A DNA stretch of 64,000 bases from Dromiciops gliroides (lineage: Eukaryota > Chordata > Mammalia > Microbiotheria > Microbiotheriidae), in NCBI RefSeq assembly GCF_019393635.1, contig NC_057862.1, forward strand, positions 700,479,825 to 700,543,824. The letters run 5' to 3'. This document shows positions 43,828-55,226 of the stretch, piece after piece. The position numbers and the translations under genes are program-made. Within the stretch, counting starts at the first letter, position 1. Each line of letters opens with the position of its first letter. The notes beneath the pieces are model-generated. The model worked only from the letters and a program-made list of their open reading frames with translations, was not told the DNA's origin and did not search any database.

Positions 43828-44075
43828 TATTGATACAGTACCTATTGTGTGTTAGGCACTTGCTAAGCATTTTACAAATATCATCTCACTTGTTCTTCAT
43901 AACAACCCTGGGAAGGAGGTGCTATTATCACCCCATTTTACAGTTAAGGAAACTGAGGCAAACAAAGGTTTTTTATGACTTGCCTAGGGTGACGCAGCAA
44001 GGATGTGTCTGAGACAGGATATGAACTTGGGTCTTCCTGTCTCCAGGCCCCACATTCTACCCACTCCTTCTTGCC
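43828..44075 (-). repeat. MIR SINE, reverse, nearly full length
   Basis: 'gtacctattgtgtgttaggc', 'aacaaccctgggaaggaggt', 'ttaaggaaactgaggcaaac' and 'atgaacttgggtcttcctgt' follow reversed MIR order. Confidence 0.88.
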
Positions 44076-44684
44076 TGACAAGGTGAGGAAGAAAAAGGAG
44101 ATTAGCCAGCGGTGAGACAAGGGAGATAGACATGGCTGCCAAGGTATTCAGAGACACTCAAATGGCACGTTAATGATGATACGATGAGATGAGACCTAAT
44201 CGGCCCCAGGGGATTGAAAGGCAGGACAAGGCTCCCACTACCAGCAAGAAGGGAGAGCTGGGAGACTGTTTTATAGAATACATGATGACTGCTGTGGACA
44301 CCCCCACCAGCGGCTCTGCTTTCTCCATGTTACCAAGGATGACATCGCCTGAAGGCAGGCTTCAGTTAACAGGGAGAATTGTAACAAGCTTCTGTCTGGC
44401 AGCTGGAGGGTAGAGGAGTGTCCAGGAGGAAGGGGAGGTGAGGGAGGAAGATCCAGAGAAGAGCAGCGTGGGTCAGAGGCTGGCTCCCTGCTCAGGGTGC
44501 CACAGAAGGTATTTGTTGACCTGACAACAGAGAGAAGCCTGCTCTCTTCCCAGGCATGTAGCCAAGAAGAGACAGAGACCCTCCTACCACTCATCCAAAT
44601 AGCTGACTACTAGAGGCCCTCTGGTCCTTCACTGGCTCAGATGATACTACCAAAAACCCAGAAAGCACCGACAAAGACCCTAAC
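44076..44684. other. No gene seen; unassigned
   Basis: No element recognised. Confidence 0.3.
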
Positions 44685-44687
44685 CGC

Positions 44688-44820
44688 CACCACTTATATA
44701 GCATCTACTGTGCGCCGGCACTGAGCCAAGCACTTTACAAATAGGATCTCATTGTATCTTTGCAACAACCCTGGGAGGGAGGTGCTGTTACCATCCCCAC
44801 TTTGTCAATGAAGAAACTGA
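44688..44820 (-). repeat. MIR fragment, reverse, abutting MAR1
   Basis: 'tatagcatctactgtgcgcc', 'gcaacaaccctgggagggag', then 'aatgaagaaactgaggct', where it meets a reversed MAR1. Confidence 0.82.
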
Positions 44821-45035
44821 GGCTGTTCAGTAGTTTCCATCATGGCCAACTCTTCCTGACCCCCTTTGGGGTTTTCTTGCAAGATTTGGAGTGGTTTGCC
44901 ACTTCCTTCTCCAGCTCATTTCCCAGATGAGGAATTGAAGCAAATTGGGTAAAGTGACTTGCCCAGGGTCACACTAGTAAGTGTCTGAAGCTGAATTTAA
45001 ACTCACATCTTCCTGAATCTGGGCCCAGAGAAAAT
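44821..45035 (-). mobile_element. MAR1-type SINE, reverse
   Basis: Begins with the RTE-like tail ('catcatggccaactcttcct', 'ggggttttcttgcaagattt', 'ggagtggtttgccacttcct'), then 'ttgcccagggtcacactagt' and 'ttaaactcacatcttcctga'. It was probably inserted in the MIR element at the 'actgaggc' motif. Confidence 0.85.
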
Positions 45036-45069
45036 GAAGTCCACAAGGACAAAAGTACTGTTTTTATGA

Positions 45070-45390
45070 CTGCTTCCCACTGAAGATGAGGGATACAGAA
45101 ACCAAAAAAAGTGTTTTTGGTGCTGTTGTTTTTCTTTTTTGAAGTTTTTCCCCTTTTGCTCTGATTCTTCTTTCACAGCAAGACTAATGTAGAAATATGT
45201 TTAATGTCATTGTACATATATAACCTATATCAGATTACTTGCTGTCTTGGGGAGGGGAGAGGGAGAGGAAGGAGAGAGAAAAATTTGAAACTAGAAATCT
45301 CATCTCATAAAAACAAATGTTGAAAACTATCTTCAACAACATGTAACTGGAAAATAATAAAATACTTTTATAATTTTTAAAAAGTATTTG
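45070..45390 (+). mobile_element. LINE-1 3' UTR fragment
   Basis: 'gctctgattcttctttcaca', 'ttaatgtcattgtacatata', 'cctatatcagattacttgct' and 'catgtaactggaaaataata' are L1 3' UTR, ending in an A/T-rich tail. Confidence 0.88.
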
Positions 45391-45532
45391 AGAAGTAATA
45401 ACTAGCTAAGAAAATAGTGTCCCAAAGCAGGATTTAGGTTTCTGGACCACAGCTTGATCGATCCAAACCAGGGATGAAGTCCAGCAAGAAAACACCGGTA
45501 AGATTGTTTGTTTGGCACATTACAAGCCCAAT

Positions 45533-45735
45533 GAATGTGTGTCTGTGTCTGTCTGTCTGTGTGTCTCTTTGTTTCTATGTGTGTCTCTGTGTGTCTGTGT
45601 GCCTATCTGTATGTGTCTGTGTCTCATTGTGTCTGTATATATGTGTCTGTCTCTGTGTGTGTGACTCTGTGTCTGTGTATCTGTGTGTGTCTGTATGTGT
45701 GTCTCTGTGTCTCTGTGTGTCTACATATCTGTGTT
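45533..45735. repeat. Imperfect (TG)n/(TCTG)n tract
   Basis: About 200 bases of 'gtgtgtctgtgtctgtctgt'-like alternation. The Cys/Val-rich frames are artefacts. Confidence 0.93.
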
Positions 45736-46159
45736 TACACACTCCAAGTTAGAGAACAAAGAACAAAGCTTCTTCCCCTTTTTGTGTCTTGGACCACTTT
45801 GGCAATCAGGCTGGTAAAGTTTATGGATCACTTCTCAGAATAATGTTTTTAAAATGCATAAAGTACATGAAATTATAAAGGAACCCAATTATTTTGAATT
45901 TGTCATTTTCCCCATCCAAATTTACAACCTCCCAGAAATGTAGACACGGACCCTTTGGGGATATTAGGAGGGAAAGACTCGATAAAGAGACAACAGCACA
46001 GGTAGGTGGTCTGATGGAATTAGGGACCAAGGGAAGGGAGATCTCATTTCTTATTCATTTTGCTTCTGTTTCCTGTGCTATTGAATGACCTTTGGCCTGG
46101 AAAGGTCGGAACAAAAATGAACAACAGGGAGCTGATACTCAGGATAAGTGAGGACACAT

Positions 46160-47790
46160 GATAAGGGAGCAGATGAATTTCAGTTCCCTGGCCCAGATGC
46201 ACTTCATCTTCAGGTATGGAAAAGCCTGGATTGGGGGCAGGGGAAGCAGTGCTGAGCCACTGTCAGTAATATTGAAAAGACGAAGGGAAATGGGAGAAGT
46301 CTGGCAGGACTGGAGAAGGGCAAATGTCCTGCTTTTCCAAACTGGGTAGAGAATAGAGTCTGCTGACTCCAGAGCAGCGAGCTTGACTTTGACTCCAGAG
46401 AAGGTTCTAGGATGGCTCGCTGGAGAGAGGGGGTGTGGGATCCTCCTTGTATCTTATTTGCTTGTCTGACAGCCTTCTTAACCTAGTAGCTCAGAGAATG
46501 CTGGGAATGGCATGGACCAAGATTTTCGGAAAGCATCAGACAAAGCTTCTCATGCTTTTCTTGTAGAAAAGGAAGGAGGGGCTAGGGATGGATGACAGCC
46601 TGAATAGAAGGCACCAGAGCTGGTGGAATGACTAGATCCTAAGAGAAGTGATGAACGGTCTGATGCTGACTCGACAGAAGGTGAAAGTGGCATGTCCTAG
46701 GGATCTGTGCTTAGACTGGACTGGTTAACCGTTTTTATCAGTGATTGGGAAAAGAGCCAACTGGCACGCTAATACAATGTTTGGGGAACCCCCAAATGGG
46801 AAGGGGAGATAACACACTAAAGAACAGAGCTGTGGACTTCACACTTAAGTGATGATGCAGGGAGTCTGTGGGCAGATTTCAAGTCTGGGAACTTGGATGG
46901 AAAAATCATATCTTTACTTTCACTAATTGACATTTAGCACTTTCTCCAATTATGAGTTTTTAAAATGCTAGTCAGAACAGGGATCCATAGGTTTCACCAG
47001 ACTACCTGCCAAAATGGTCCATCACACACATACACAGAGAAAGACAGAGACAGAGAGAGAGAGACAGAGAGAGACAGAGAGACAGAGAGAGAGACAGAGA
47101 GAGGAGAGACAGAGACAGAGACAGACAGAGAACTCCTGGGTTAGAACAGTGGGATGGATCTAAGTAGATGAGATTCATTTGGAATAAACACCAAGTCTCA
47201 CAATGGATACAAAATAATCAACTTCACCATGACAAGACAGGGAGACAAGCTTAGATAGGAGGCCTTCTGGAAAAAAGACCCGGAGGTCTGAATGGACCGC
47301 AGTGAGTCAGCAGCTCCAGAGGAGCTGACGGGATCTTGGAATACATTAAGAACCACAGGGGTCCAGCCTCAAGAGCTGACAGTCCCTCGGCATTCACTCG
47401 TGGCTGTCATGGTTTTAAAAGGACCCTGATAAATTGGACAATGGCCCGAAGAAGGCAGCCAAGGTGGAAAGGCTCTGGAGTCCACCTGATGTGAGGATGG
47501 AGAAGGAAAGGCCAAGGGGCTACATAATGGACGTATGCCAGTGTCTGAAAGGTTGTTCTGTGGAGTAGTTTAGCCCGTTTGGTCCCAGAGTGCAGTACTA
47601 GGAGCAATGGGCGAAGGGGACCAAGGGAAGATGTAGGCTCGGCATCTAGACAGACTTTCCAACCAGTAATAAGCTGAGTGGGCTTCGAGAGGGAGCAGCC
47701 TCCTTTTCCCTGGAGGACTTGGAGCAGAGGCCACTTCTTGGGATTGTCATGGTGGGATTTCCTTTGGTGTCTGGATTGGATCAAGGTGGT
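46160..47790 (+). repeat. CR1/L3-clade LINE relic, about 1.6 kb, sense
   Basis: Recognisable RT-to-3' text: 'ggcaggactggagaagggca' and 'ttccaaactgggtagagaat' (46,300-46,350). Then 'ggatctgtgcttagactgga' and 'accgtttttatcagtgattg' (46,700-46,745, the region before the catalytic box), and 'gtcccagagtgcagtactag' near 47,582. Many stops make it non-functional. A purine microsatellite (47,035-47,130) lies within it. Confidence 0.68.
47035..47130. repeat. (AGAC/AG)n purine-rich microsatellite
   Basis: AGAGAC-type repeats within the CR1/L3 relic. Confidence 0.93.
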
Positions 47791-48270
47791 TTGCCCTCTA
47801 CAGAATCTCCATCATGAGCCCATTCATCCCTTATTTCATGAGATGTCATAGACGAGTTTATATAGTGTTACAAGATGGCAGCAGTCTTGGCTGCTGTAAC
47901 CAGTCATTTGGAGAGAAGTTGAATTTGCTGACTAAGGTTTTTCTTAGGCTCTCTTGGTCTCCTTATTATGCCAATTAATTTAGATTAAATTAGATTTCTT
48001 CATGAGGCTGTTTTAATTTTATTTATATCTTGTCTTCCATCCATTTCCAATTTTTTCATCATCAATCACTTGCTTAAATAGGTTGGAATAGACGTTGTTT
48101 TCTCTGTGTGCCAAATCTTCACTTATTCTATTCATTCTTCTAATGTAGTACTAATTTTGATGTGACTATATACAGATGCCATTCAGGAATTCCTTCCATA
48201 TCAATAACTTGTCGTGGTAAGTCTGCTAAAATATAATGTTTCCTGCCTTGTGATGTTATTGGGTGCCCAA
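47791..48270. other. No gene seen; AT-rich, unassigned
   Basis: A T-rich stretch with 'ttaatttagattaaattaga' that looks like old transposon-derived DNA, but I cannot name the family. Confidence 0.3.
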
Positions 48271-48399
48271 GTCTAGTGCCTAGCAATTCTCTTACCAAAG
48301 AAAGCATTCATGGAATGTTGGTAGTAGGGTGGGGGGTACAGTTCATCCCTGACCAACCACCCCATCCAAGGATGTAACAAAGAGAGTAAAAGATAGATT

Positions 48400-48640
48400 G
48401 TAAGGGACCATTGACTGGGGAAAAGACAGTCCAACTGATGAAGAAGAATAGTTGAGATGTATCCCACTGGGATCAGAAGCACACACAGTCACAAAGAGGA
48501 AGGGCATTCCAGGCAGGAAGTAGCATCAAGGAAGGACTGATGCCTCATGCAGCAGAGAAGAGAGCCAACTGTAGACTCAAAGAGAAAATTGGACCTGGAA
48601 GTAGAGTGTGGACATACAGATTGGAAAAGACCCTGGGAAC
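48400..48640. repeat. L2-linked ancient repeat, partial copy 7
   Basis: 'gaagggcattccaggcagga', 'gcatcaaggaaggactgatg' and 'ttggacctggaagtagagtg' resemble the later part of the family seen at 8.3 and 25.4 kb. Confidence 0.4.
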
Positions 48641-48742
48641 CCAGCTGAGTCATCCATTTGGCAAGTGCTCTGTGCCATGAAGGGAAAAAGAACATTGGGG
48701 CCTGCTCTACTGTTGGTGTGAGTGACCTAGGCTTCCCTTACG

Positions 48743-48769
48743 CAGCAGCAGCAGCAGCAGCAGCAGCAG
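48743..48769. repeat. (CAG)9 trinucleotide repeat
   Basis: Nine uninterrupted CAG units at the edge of a MIR. The Ala-rich frame over it is not supported as coding. Confidence 0.95.
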
Positions 48770-48784
48770 TCTTTCTACAAAGAT

Positions 48785-48965
48785 TAAGGTTTGCAATGTG
48801 CTTTACAAGTCCATCTCATTTGATCCTCACAACCACCTGGGAGGTAGGTGCTGCTATTATCCTCATTTACAGATGAAAAAACTGAGGCAGGCAGAGGCAA
48901 CGTGACTTATCCCACAGCTGGATCCAGAATGAGGGCTCTGTCCACTGCACTCACTAGCCATCATC
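48785..48965 (-). repeat. MIR fragment, reverse
   Basis: 'gcaatgtgctttacaagtcc', 'tcctcacaaccacctgggag' and 'gatgaaaaaactgaggcagg' are reversed MIR. Confidence 0.85.
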
Positions 48966-49113
48966 ATCCTCTAGGTTTGGGCCTACTCTTCCACAGAAGT
49001 TATATGTATCTGTGGCAGAGGGCACCACAGGTTCGTGGGGATTTAATGATTCCTCTCACAATACCATTGCTTTGAGAAAATTGTGTCTATAGGCTGCTGT
49101 TAGGGGAAATATG

Positions 49114-49578
49114 CTAGTGAGACCCTGTGAGCTCTTGTCGTCGTAGTGCAGACCCACAGGATCCCCTGGAAGCCAAGGCTGTGGTCATCCGGCTCATGCT
49201 TGGAGACCCTGTCAGCAAACCTGTGAATGTGTGGAGTGTGAGAGGCACTCCACAGAAGATGGGAGCCAGGCAGAAGCCTTCTGAGTAATCTGCCAGCCTC
49301 TGGCCTCCCATTCCTGTTCCATAATCCATGTTTTCCAACATATTTCTCTCCATCTTCCCAGAGTGGTTTATTTCCTCTTTTGCACTGAAGTCTTTTCTGA
49401 CTTCATACAGGTCTTCTCCAACTCTGTTGTCCTGATGATGGTCTGTAGCCTCCAATGAGTTCATAGTGGTCTTTTTGTCCAAACACTTAAGTACTAAAAT
49501 CCTAGATGACCAAATGTCCCAAGGAATGATGTTTTCTGTTGCCTTTGGGCGCCTGATGAAAGCAACTCTCCCCATCAA
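49114..49578 (-). other. Unrecognised 154-codon open frame
   Basis: A minus-strand frame with mixed, protein-like composition (starts MMGRVAFIRRPKATEN). It has no low-complexity bias and no domain I recognise. The surrounding AT-rich DNA looks like degraded mobile-element sequence, so an old element fragment or chance is likelier than a host gene. No splice or promoter evidence was found. Confidence 0.2.
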
Positions 49579-51770
49579 TTGCTTTGTTTGCCCCCGAGGA
49601 GGATCTATGACTTCTTTTTATGGGTCAAAATCAATTGATAGAATTCTGTTCTTCTAGTAATGAGCCCACTGATCGGTCATTTGAATGTGTATCTCACATT
49701 TCAACAGCCGGGTTAGTGTATAGATGTTCTAAAAACAATGCGAGTCTTTGAATCCTTTAATTCCTTTCTCACCTCCCTACCACCATCACTGCAGAAGTAG
49801 GGGACCAAAGGGCACTGAGGGCCACTTGTTGTTCTTCAAAGAATTCATTGCCCAGTGACTGGCCTCTTTGCACATGATCCTCTGAAACTGTGTTTTGGCA
49901 TTCATTGAATTGATTCATTGAAAATCTCAGGACAACATGGCGGCCCTGCAGATCTACTTGGCTCCCTCCTCTGCTGCGTCAGAGGTTTTATTTTAGATGA
50001 AAAGTTCTGAGGTCATTTATAGCCACTCTGAGTCCCTAGTTAGGACAGTTCCTAAGTCCTCAACATAGATTGGGTTCTTTGCCCAACCTTACATTGATAT
50101 CTATCTCTAGTTAACCACTGGCCTCCTTGTGGTTAAGACAAAAATCAGATTATTGGAAACACTTGGGTAATGAGACAGCAGATTATACCAAGATGCCTGT
50201 AGATAGACAAGAATCAGGAAGGGAAGAGCTGTCCTTTTCTGGAATCTCCCTTCACTTGGGTCCTCCACTTCTGAAGACGCCCTCCTCTGCCACAGTTCAG
50301 ATCTTGCTCCGCTCCTCAAAAGAGGGATGGAAATGCCATGCTGGCTCTGTTTCAAATTCAAGTGCTCTGAATCTCTCCCCCTGTGTCTGAGACAGCTTCT
50401 TCTCTCTATATAAATTTACTTAGGGCAGGCCCAGTCTTTTATACAATGGCTTTGATTGATTCAAGGAGGGGTACAGGCCCTGTTCACACTCAGTTCTGAT
50501 TGTATGATTCAATCAAAAAGTGTTCTCACTTAGCCAAGGCACCCAAATGGTTTCAACCCCACCCTTGCATTTTCAGTGCTAGAAAAAATTCACCCTCTAG
50601 GGTCTGGAAGAATTTAAATGGAATTAGCCAAGTCAGGAGAGGCAGCATGGTATGGGAGAGAAGGGGCCTCCCTCAGCCTCCCTACATATGACCTGAGGGA
50701 CCCTGAGTCTCATTGCTTCCAAGCAACTGGAGTCCAAGAGTTTCAGAGGCCTAGCAAATCAATGTCCAAACCAAGAGCTCCCTGCATCCTGCCCACCATA
50801 CCACCCACCAGGTTTGAAGGAAGGCTTGAAGCCTTCAGTGACCCGGATAACACAGTGTTTAAAACCAAAGCCCTCCCAGGACCTCCAACAACCGGAATAA
50901 TTCTGATCACCAGACAAGCTTTTCAGGACTTGTCATCCAGGAGATGGAGCATTAATTGGAAAGGGAGCAGGATAAGTCACGGAGTGAGCATGTGGGGTAA
51001 ACAATGGGTAGCCTCCATGAGATACTGCAGAGATTCATCATGGAGAACTCAGAAAGGAGGGTGGAGACAATACTCACCCAGGACTAGAGGAGGGAGATGG
51101 ATTTCCAGTGGCCTCTATGAAGGGGGTGACATCTTGGTGAGAACCAGATGTCCCTGGGGGTCAGAGGCAGGTGAATCTGGACCATCTTCTGCTGAAGGGG
51201 CAGCCTGACAAACCCAGCATCCCCTTTCTCTCAGCTTCAGGTCAGGGTGAAGGCCATGCTGAGGCCCTGGGGCCACACTGGTTCTCGTGACCCATCTCTT
51301 TAGAGACGTCATTCCTATGTCGGCTGCGTCTTCACATGCCTGAGCTTGGTGTCCCCCTAGATTCTGGAGGGAGAAGCTGTTGTCTCTGCTTGCCTTCTGT
51401 CACCCCTAACCTCCACTGGGGGAAGGGGAAGACAGGGAAGAGGAGTGTGGGGGCCTTCCACTGGTGCCCAGAGCTGATTCCCACCCTTGCTCCTTGTGTC
51501 TCTCTCTCCTCAGTTTCAAGGAAATCAACCATCCTCTCCCCATTGAATTCTCTGCATCCTGCCTCAGCCAGCTTGCCCAGGATACTTTAAGAACTGACCT
51601 GCCCCTTCCCTGACTTCCGGAAATCTTCCTCAGCCTCCCTCCTTCCGTGCCAATTCTCACGTTGGACAGCATTGTCTACAGAGATCCCCAATGAGCCCAT
51701 GTCCCTCCCTCCCATCTCCACTGAGCCCAACGCTTCTTCCATCCCTTCCCTGCCCAATCCCTCCACCCGT
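49579..51770. other. No gene seen; unassigned
   Basis: A 196-codon plus-strand frame (50,618-51,208) lacks any recognisable domain and has overlapping frames on the other strand. I do not call a gene. Confidence 0.3.
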
Positions 51771-51773
51771 ACA

Positions 51774-51774
<1 letters not shown>

Positions 51775-51808
<34 letters not shown>

Positions 51809-51896
51809 GCACGCATGCACTCGCGCTCGCACACGTGTATATTTGCACACATGCATACACATGTGCACACATGCGCACGCACATACACACACACAG
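51775..51896. repeat. (CA)n and CG/CA alternating tract
   Basis: 'acacacacacacacacacgc' then ACGC/ATGC alternation for about 120 bases. Potential left-handed DNA. Confidence 0.92.
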
Positions 51897-52450
51897 GCAT
51901 GAGGAGGAGATTTTTCTGGGCGTTCCCCAGAAGCTCTACTCATTGTCTTCCTTGGCCACTCACCCCCTGGTCCTGACGGTCATTCTGGAGTGTGGCCTGA
52001 CTGTGTAGCAGCTGGTACCGCCCTATCCTAGCCCATGATTGACAGACAGCCCAAGGACAGAGTCAGACAGGCAAAGAGACACGTCAAGAGGAGAAAACCC
52101 AACGTCTTTTGGGGCAAGGCAGCAGCTAGCTGACAACTCCTGCCCAGTGGAGGGGCAGGAGGTAGGCAGGGGAGTGTCATGTCAGGGCAGGGCTCCCCCT
52201 GCTAGTCTGTGCCCTGCAGTCACAGTCCCGACCATGGGTGGCTGCCAACCCCAGACCAAGGACCCCCAGCCCAGAGCTTCTCTGAGGCCCAGTGCCCAGT
52301 GGGTGCCCCTTCCCCTTGATCTTTTGGCCTCTGGGCAGCCCCCGAGGCCCCAGCTTGAGAGTCCCAAGGGCTCTTGCCCCAGCTTGCCAGCTCCAGCCCC
52401 TGCCCATTGGAGTAAATGGGAGTTCAGTGCTCTGGCCTGGTCATCCATAT
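51897..52450. other. No gene seen; GC-rich flank of the promoter
   Basis: A 139-codon frame (52,039-52,458) has no recognisable domain. The GC content begins to rise towards the island. Confidence 0.35.
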
Positions 52451-52454
52451 GGGG

Positions 52455-52925
52455 CTAGGTCAGGCAGAGGGAGGAAGAGGGAGAGGAGGAGAAAGGGGAG
52501 GAGGGGGGAGGAAGGGAGGCAGAGGAGGGAGGAGGAGGGGAGAGGAGAGAAGAGGGGAAGGAGGAGGAAGGGAGAAGGAGGGGAGGAGGAGGAAGGGAAG
52601 GAGGAGGGGGGGGGAAGGGGAGGAGGGGGAGAAGAGGGAAGAAGAGAGGAAGGAGGAGGAGGAAGAGGGGAAGGAGGAGGAGGAAGAGGGGAAGGAGGAG
52701 GAGGAAGAGGGGAAGGAGGAGGAAGAGAAGGGGGAGGAGGGAGGAGGAAGAGAAGGGGGAGGAGGGAGGAGGAAGAAGGGAAGGAGGAGGAGGAGGAAGA
52801 GGGGAAGGAGGAGGGGGGAGGAAGGGGAGAAGAGGGAGGAAGAGAGGAAGGCAGAGGAGGAAGAGTGGAAGGATGAGGAGAAGGGGGAGGAGGGAGGAGG
52901 AGGAGGAAGAGGAGTAGGAGGAGGT
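52455..52925. repeat. Long polypurine (GGA/GGAA)n tract upstream of the CpG island
   Basis: About 470 bases with almost no pyrimidines on this strand. The Glu/Gly/Arg frames and the opposite Ser/Pro/Leu frame are artefacts. It lies directly upstream of the GC-rich promoter. Confidence 0.97.
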
Positions 52926-53374
52926 GGTGGCGGTGGGATTAGTTTTAGTGTAGGAAGTGGGGTGTGAGGTCTACGGGGGCAGGGGGCGGGGCTTGGCGTC
53001 GCCCCAGCCCTGGCACACAGTCCACTCACTGGGCTGGCTACCCGGCAGTGGTCCAGAGCCCCCAGGATCAGACACCCAGCCGCAGCCGGCAGCCACTCGG
53101 AGCCAGGCTCGGGCTGGAGAGTCCCCGCCGCGGCCCCGCCCCCTCCTTCCTTCTCCTCCTCCCCCTCCTCCTCCTCCTTCTCCTCCTCCTTCTCCTCCTC
53201 CTCGCCCCCTCCCCCACCCCCTCCTAGGCCCCGCCCCGCGCGGCCCCCCCCCGGCTCCTCGGATTGGCCAGCCCCGCCCCCTCCCTCCCTCCCTCGCTCA
53301 GTCTTCGCCTCGGCAGCCGGAGCAGCCAGACGGGCGGGCGGCCGGTCCCCGGAGCGGAGGCACCAGCGGGAGGC

Positions 53375-53512
53375 ATGGTCTCCGCGCCATCCCCGCCGCC
53401 GCCGCTGCCGCCGCCGCCTCCAAACCGCAGCCTCGGCCGGCCCGAGCCCGAGCCAGCCCCCCGTAGCCCCCGAAGCCCCAGCTCGGGCCCCGGCCGCGGC
53501 GGCGGCGGCTAA
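53375..53512 (+). other. Upstream ORF 1 in exon 1
   Basis: An ATG (context ggcATGgtc) opens a 45-codon Pro/Ser-rich frame ending TAA. If the exon call is right, it could reduce translation of the main frame. Confidence 0.4.
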
Positions 53513-53560
53513 AGAGAGCCCGCCTCGGGGGAGCCGGGGTGGAGGGGCGCCGGGGGCGAG

Positions 53561-53611
53561 ATGGTGCGGCCGCTGCCCGGGCTGCCGCTGCCGCCGCCGC
53601 CACCCCGGTGA
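53561..53611 (+). other. Upstream ORF 2 in exon 1
   Basis: An ATG in a good context (gcgagATGg) opens a 16-codon frame (MVRPLPGLPLPPPPPR) that stops well before the splice donor. Like uORF 1, it is regulatory at most. Confidence 0.4.
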
Positions 53612-54062
53612 CCCGTTCCTGGACTCTCCCCGCGCCAGCCCCGGGACGGCGGCAGTGCCTGTCCCGGGGCCCCCCGAGGGTGCCCGAAACCGGAGCCAAC
53701 CCTCGGACGCCGGAGCGACCCCCGAGCCTCAGCCAGGCCGGGCCCCAGAGGAAGAGGAGGAAGAAGAGCCGCTGCCCCCGAGGGAGCCCAGCAGGTCAGT
53801 GGGGCCAGACCCTGGGGCCCCCCCCAACCCCACTCCAGGAGGGCGGGGGGGGGGGGCGGCCCGGTGCGCCTGCGCTACTGCCGCCGCCGCCGCCGTGACT
53901 GCTGATGATGATGGAAAAGGGGAGAAAAACTTCCTGCGTGTGTGTGTCGGTGTCTGTCTGTGTGTGTATATGTGTGCGCGTGTGCGCGTGCCCGCTCGGG
54001 GCGGGAGTCCAGGATGAGCCCCCCAACAGGCGTGAGTGTGTGTGCGCCCGATCGCCGCGCCG

Positions 54063-54064
<2 letters not shown>

Positions 54065-54108
<44 letters not shown>
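54065..54108. repeat. (TG)n microsatellite in intron 1
   Basis: About 22 TG units, followed by CG-rich alternation (cgcgcgcgcgtg near 54,113). This is a good candidate for left-handed DNA near a promoter. Confidence 0.96.
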
Positions 54109-54110
<2 letters not shown>

Positions 54111-54374
54111 TGCGCGCGCGCGTGTATCCGCGCGTGTGCGTGTGTCTACGTGTGTGTGCTCGCGTGTGAGGCAGTGGGACCCTAGCCGGCTCCGGAAAGC
54201 TGCTTCTCACTGGGCTCCCTTCCCCGATATAACTTTGGTGGCCCCGAGAAAGGGAGAAGGAAGGTGGGGAGAGGGGTGCGGTAGGCTGAGTTTCATTCCC
54301 ACCACCACCACCACACACACGTACACACACCTGACTGTGGCCCTGGAGCGGTTTGTTTATTCCTTGCAGCTGTT

Positions 54375-55010
<636 letters not shown>

Positions 55011-55110
55011 GTCCACCCATCCATCAGTCTATCCATCCATCCATCTGTCCATCCATCCATCAGTCCATCCATCCGTCCGTCTGTCCATCCATCCAACTCG
55101 TCCATCCCAC
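55011..55110. repeat. (CCAT)n-type repeat
   Basis: 'catccatccatctgtccatc' variants repeated for about 100 bases. Confidence 0.93.
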
Positions 55111-55191
55111 CATCCCTCCTTCCCCAACCCCTGTTGGAAATCCCCCTTTGCAGCAAGGCTTCTGGGCTGCTGCATTCGTGCCTATTCGGAA

Positions 55192-55195
55192 GAGG

Positions 55196-55226
<31 letters not shown>

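Larger units (their letters stand above)
53299..53794 (+). other. Probable first exon (5' UTR, possibly coding) of an unidentified gene
   Basis: The start is inferred from the initiator-like site, and the end from the strong donor CAG|GTCAGT at 53,794/53,795. Two ATGs open only short frames. A third frame is open across the whole exon but has no ATG; it ends in Pro/Glu-rich text with seven consecutive Glu. The simplest reading is a noncoding exon 1 with the start codon in a later exon outside this window. A coding exon using a non-ATG start is less likely. I cannot name the gene. Confidence 0.5.
52975..53910 (+). promoter_or_regulatory. CpG island promoter of an unidentified gene
   Basis: A dense CpG block with GC boxes (ggggcggggc at 52,983; gccccgcccc at 53,271) and an inverted CCAAT box (attgg at 53,263-53,267). 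An initiator-like ctcagtctt lies at 53,297-53,305. There is no TATA box. This is the usual layout of a vertebrate CpG promoter. The direction is inferred from the donor site downstream. Confidence 0.72.

Noticed and set aside
52292-53029. Long Glu/Gly/Arg and Ser/Pro frames
   Set aside because: Translations of the polypurine tract.
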